This document shows, in pieces, positions 6,467-7,013 of a stretch of 7,013 nt of DNA; position 1 is the first letter of the stretch, and the number at the start of each line of letters is the position of its first letter. Origin of the DNA: an uncultured Polaribacter sp. (GTDB lineage Bacteria > Bacteroidota > Bacteroidia > Flavobacteriales > Flavobacteriaceae); the NCBI GenBank assembly GCA_913050305.1, contig CAJXAS010000098.1, forward strand, positions 1 through 7,013, given 5' to 3'. Position numbers and translations under genes: made by a program. The notes below the pieces were generated by a model. The model had not been told where the DNA came from, ran no database searches, and worked only from the letters and a program-made list of their open reading frames with translations.

Positions 6467-6479
6467 TTCTTATTAAGAA
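6467..6479. promoter_or_regulatory. Palindrome at the predicted groESL transcription start
   Basis: TTCTTATTAAGAA (plus strand) is a perfect inverted repeat with 6-bp arms around one base. It sits where the start site predicted from the GG/GC elements at 6482-6498 would fall (about 6472). It could be an operator or a 5'-end hairpin; the arms are mostly A/T, so chance is possible. Confidence 0.25.
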
Positions 6480-6480
6480 T

Positions 6481-6499
6481 GTGGCAGTAACTATGCCAC
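6481..6499. repeat. Perfect inverted repeat in the groESL promoter
   Basis: GTGGCA-GTAACTA-TGCCAC (plus strand) has perfect 6-bp GC-containing arms and a 7-nt centre. It coincides with the sigma-54-like -24/-12 elements. It could instead be a dimeric repressor site or a hairpin; there is no U-tract for termination. Confidence 0.6.
6482..6498 (-). promoter_or_regulatory. Candidate sigma-54 (RpoN) promoter of groES-groEL
   Basis: The minus strand reads TGGCATAGTTACTGCCA, with GG (6497-6496) and GC (6485-6484) exactly 10 nt apart, as required for the -24/-12 elements of sigma-54 promoters (consensus TGGCAC-N5-TTGCW). Differences are T for C after TGGCA and CTGCC for TTGCW. The start site would be near 6472 and the leader about 33 nt. 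A TTGTCAGTTTT tract lies just upstream (6516-6506). No convincing TAnnTTTG box is present. A sigma-54 origin for groESL is inference from motif geometry. Confidence 0.45.
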
Positions 6500-6514
6500 T
6501 ATATTAAAACTGAC

Positions 6515-6534
6515 AATTCTTCTAGGAATGAATT
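6515..6534. promoter_or_regulatory. Inverted repeat upstream of the groESL promoter, possible activator site
   Basis: AATTC-N10-GAATT, with a nested TTC-TAG-GAA near the same centre, lies 17-36 bp upstream of the TGGCA element at 6498. It occupies the short gap between the promoter and the secG terminator. A regulator or enhancer-binding protein could use it, though sigma-54 activator sites usually lie farther away. A/T content makes chance plausible. Confidence 0.2.
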
Positions 6535-6553
6535 TTAAGGTTCTAATTTAAAC

Positions 6554-6590
6554 AAAAAAAATGCCAACGTGTCATCCACATTGGCATTTT
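6554..6590 (-). terminator. Intrinsic terminator of secG
   Basis: On the minus strand the arms AAAATGCCAATGTG and CACGTTGGCATTTT enclose loop GATGA: a 14-bp stem with one G-T wobble, followed by a run of eight T (6561-6554), part of which is in the stem. It starts 20 bp after the secG stop and separates the secG unit from groESL, which must therefore have its own promoter. Confidence 0.92.
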
Positions 6591-6610
6591 AAACTATTTC
6601 TAACAAATAA

Positions 6611-6931
6611 TTATTCGTTAGTAGTTGTTGTAGGTTCTACTGGAGCAGTCGTTTCTATACCTTCTAAAGTATTGTTTAACTCAAAATTATTATCTCCTCC
6701 TCTAGGAATTGCAAAATTTGCTAATAAAATTAAAGCAAACATAGCAATTGCCAATGTCCAAGTTGTTCTGTCTAAAAAGTTATTTGTGTTTTGCACACCA
6801 CCTAAAGATTGTGCTCCACCACCTCCAAAAGAAGAAGATAATCCTCCACCTTTAGGATTTTGTACCATTACGATTAATATTAATGCAATGGCTACAATCA
6901 AAATTAGAACTAAAAATGCTGTGTAACTCAT
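6611..6931 (-). CDS. secG: Preprotein translocase subunit SecG
   Basis: This 106-residue inner-membrane protein is the small subunit of SecYEG, which helps SecA-driven export of unfolded proteins. Transmembrane helix 1 covers about residues 4-22. It is followed by the family motif VQNPKGGGLSSSFGGGG (23-39) and the cytoplasmic Gly-rich loop with FLDRTTW (52-58), and transmembrane helix 2 covers about 59-74. The acidic, Thr/Pro-rich tail (about 78-106, ending PVEPTTTTNE) is typical of flavobacterial SecG and is not conserved. The ATG at 6931 overlaps the stop of the preceding gene as ATGA, so the two are likely translationally coupled. Its transcript ends at the hairpin 6554-6590. Confidence 0.95.
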   Translation of the reverse strand: MSYTAFLVLILIVAIALILIVMVQNPKGGGLSSSFGGGGAQSLGGVQNTNNFLDRTTWTLAIAMFALILLANFAIPRGGDNNFELNNTLEGIETTAPVEPTTTTNE

Positions 6932-7013
6932 AATTTATTTTTTTGTAAAATTTGTATACTTTTAATTTGGTCTGCAAAGAAACCACTTTTTTCTGGATAT
7001 TTCAAACTTAAAA
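6928..7013 (-). CDS. C-terminal end of a gene upstream of secG (likely TPR/hypothetical protein)
   Basis: The minus strand holds an open frame from the window edge to a TGA at 6930-6928. Its last 27 residues begin LSLKYPEKSGFFADQIK and end QKNKL. The frame ends in the classic 4-bp ATGA overlap with secG, which strongly suggests a real gene in the same operon. The amphipathic, Lys/Gln-rich tail would suit a helical-repeat protein, and in flavobacterial genomes I recall a small TPR-like protein next to LptE in front of secG; that identity is inferred from context, not from the residues visible. The other two frames have early stops. Confidence 0.65.
   Translation of the reverse strand, partial: LSLKYPEKSGFFADQIKSIQILQKNKL

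Noticed and set aside
6440..6560. Possible CIRCE or heat-shock element before groES
   Set aside because: No TTAGCACTC/GAGTGCTAA pair is present, and the TTC/GAA words found have 3- or 10-nt spacing instead of a regular heat-shock-element pattern.
6561..6926. Plus-strand 121-residue open frame opposite secG
   Set aside because: It starts inside the secG terminator and is the shadow of a clear SecG gene; its translation has no family features.
1..7013. tRNA, rRNA, CRISPR, insertion sequence, phage or defence genes
   Set aside because: No tRNA-like cloverleaf, direct repeat-spacer pattern, transposase frame or target duplication was seen; almost all of the window is accounted for by housekeeping genes.

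Overview
The window looks like a chromosomal housekeeping segment from a low-GC member of the Flavobacteriaceae (Bacteroidota), of the Polaribacter/Tenacibaculum type. The signs are strong AT bias, absence of Shine-Dalgarno sequences, a match to the Bacteroidota promoter pattern TTG-N19-TAnnTTTG before glyS, a single-chain eukaryote-like glycyl-tRNA synthetase, and a 7-codon left-edge start (MRQLKIT) that is characteristic of the Bacteroidota primary sigma factor. The genus is an inference.

Layout from left to right. At 1-21 (minus) are the first seven codons of what is very probably rpoD/sigA. At 22-239 is its long leader and promoter region, with an ECF-like GTAACA-N16-CGTATAA candidate. 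At 240-1862 (minus) is a 540-residue lipoprotein with an N-terminal bacterial Ig-like domain and a GTG start. At 1919-2605 (minus) is a ComF-family phosphoribosyltransferase, probably cotranscribed with the lipoprotein. At 2606-2769 is a divergent promoter region. At 2770-4317 (plus) is glyS, whose promoter implies an almost leaderless mRNA. At 4341-4374 a perfect 34-bp palindrome acts as a shared terminator for the converging glyS and groEL. At 4427-6058 (minus) is groEL and at 6164-6439 (minus) groES, separated by a 105-bp spacer that holds two opposed arrays of a degenerate 7-bp repeat. At 6440-6610 are the groESL leader, a sigma-54-like promoter and the secG terminator. At 6611-6931 (minus) is secG, overlapping by 4 bp the end of a gene that runs off the right edge.

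Functionally this is core cell machinery: transcription (sigma factor), translation (GlyRS), protein folding (GroES/GroEL), protein export (SecG), plus one envelope lipoprotein and one DNA-uptake-type protein. I see no mobile element, CRISPR array, RNA gene or defence system, and no evidence of a new multi-gene system. The points worth following are in the non-coding DNA: the heptamer arrays inside the groES-groEL transcript, the sigma-54-like groESL promoter embedded in a perfect inverted repeat, the near-leaderless glyS, the reuse of one GTTGGCAT/ATGCCAAC stem in two terminators, and the candidate ECF-type control of the primary sigma factor.
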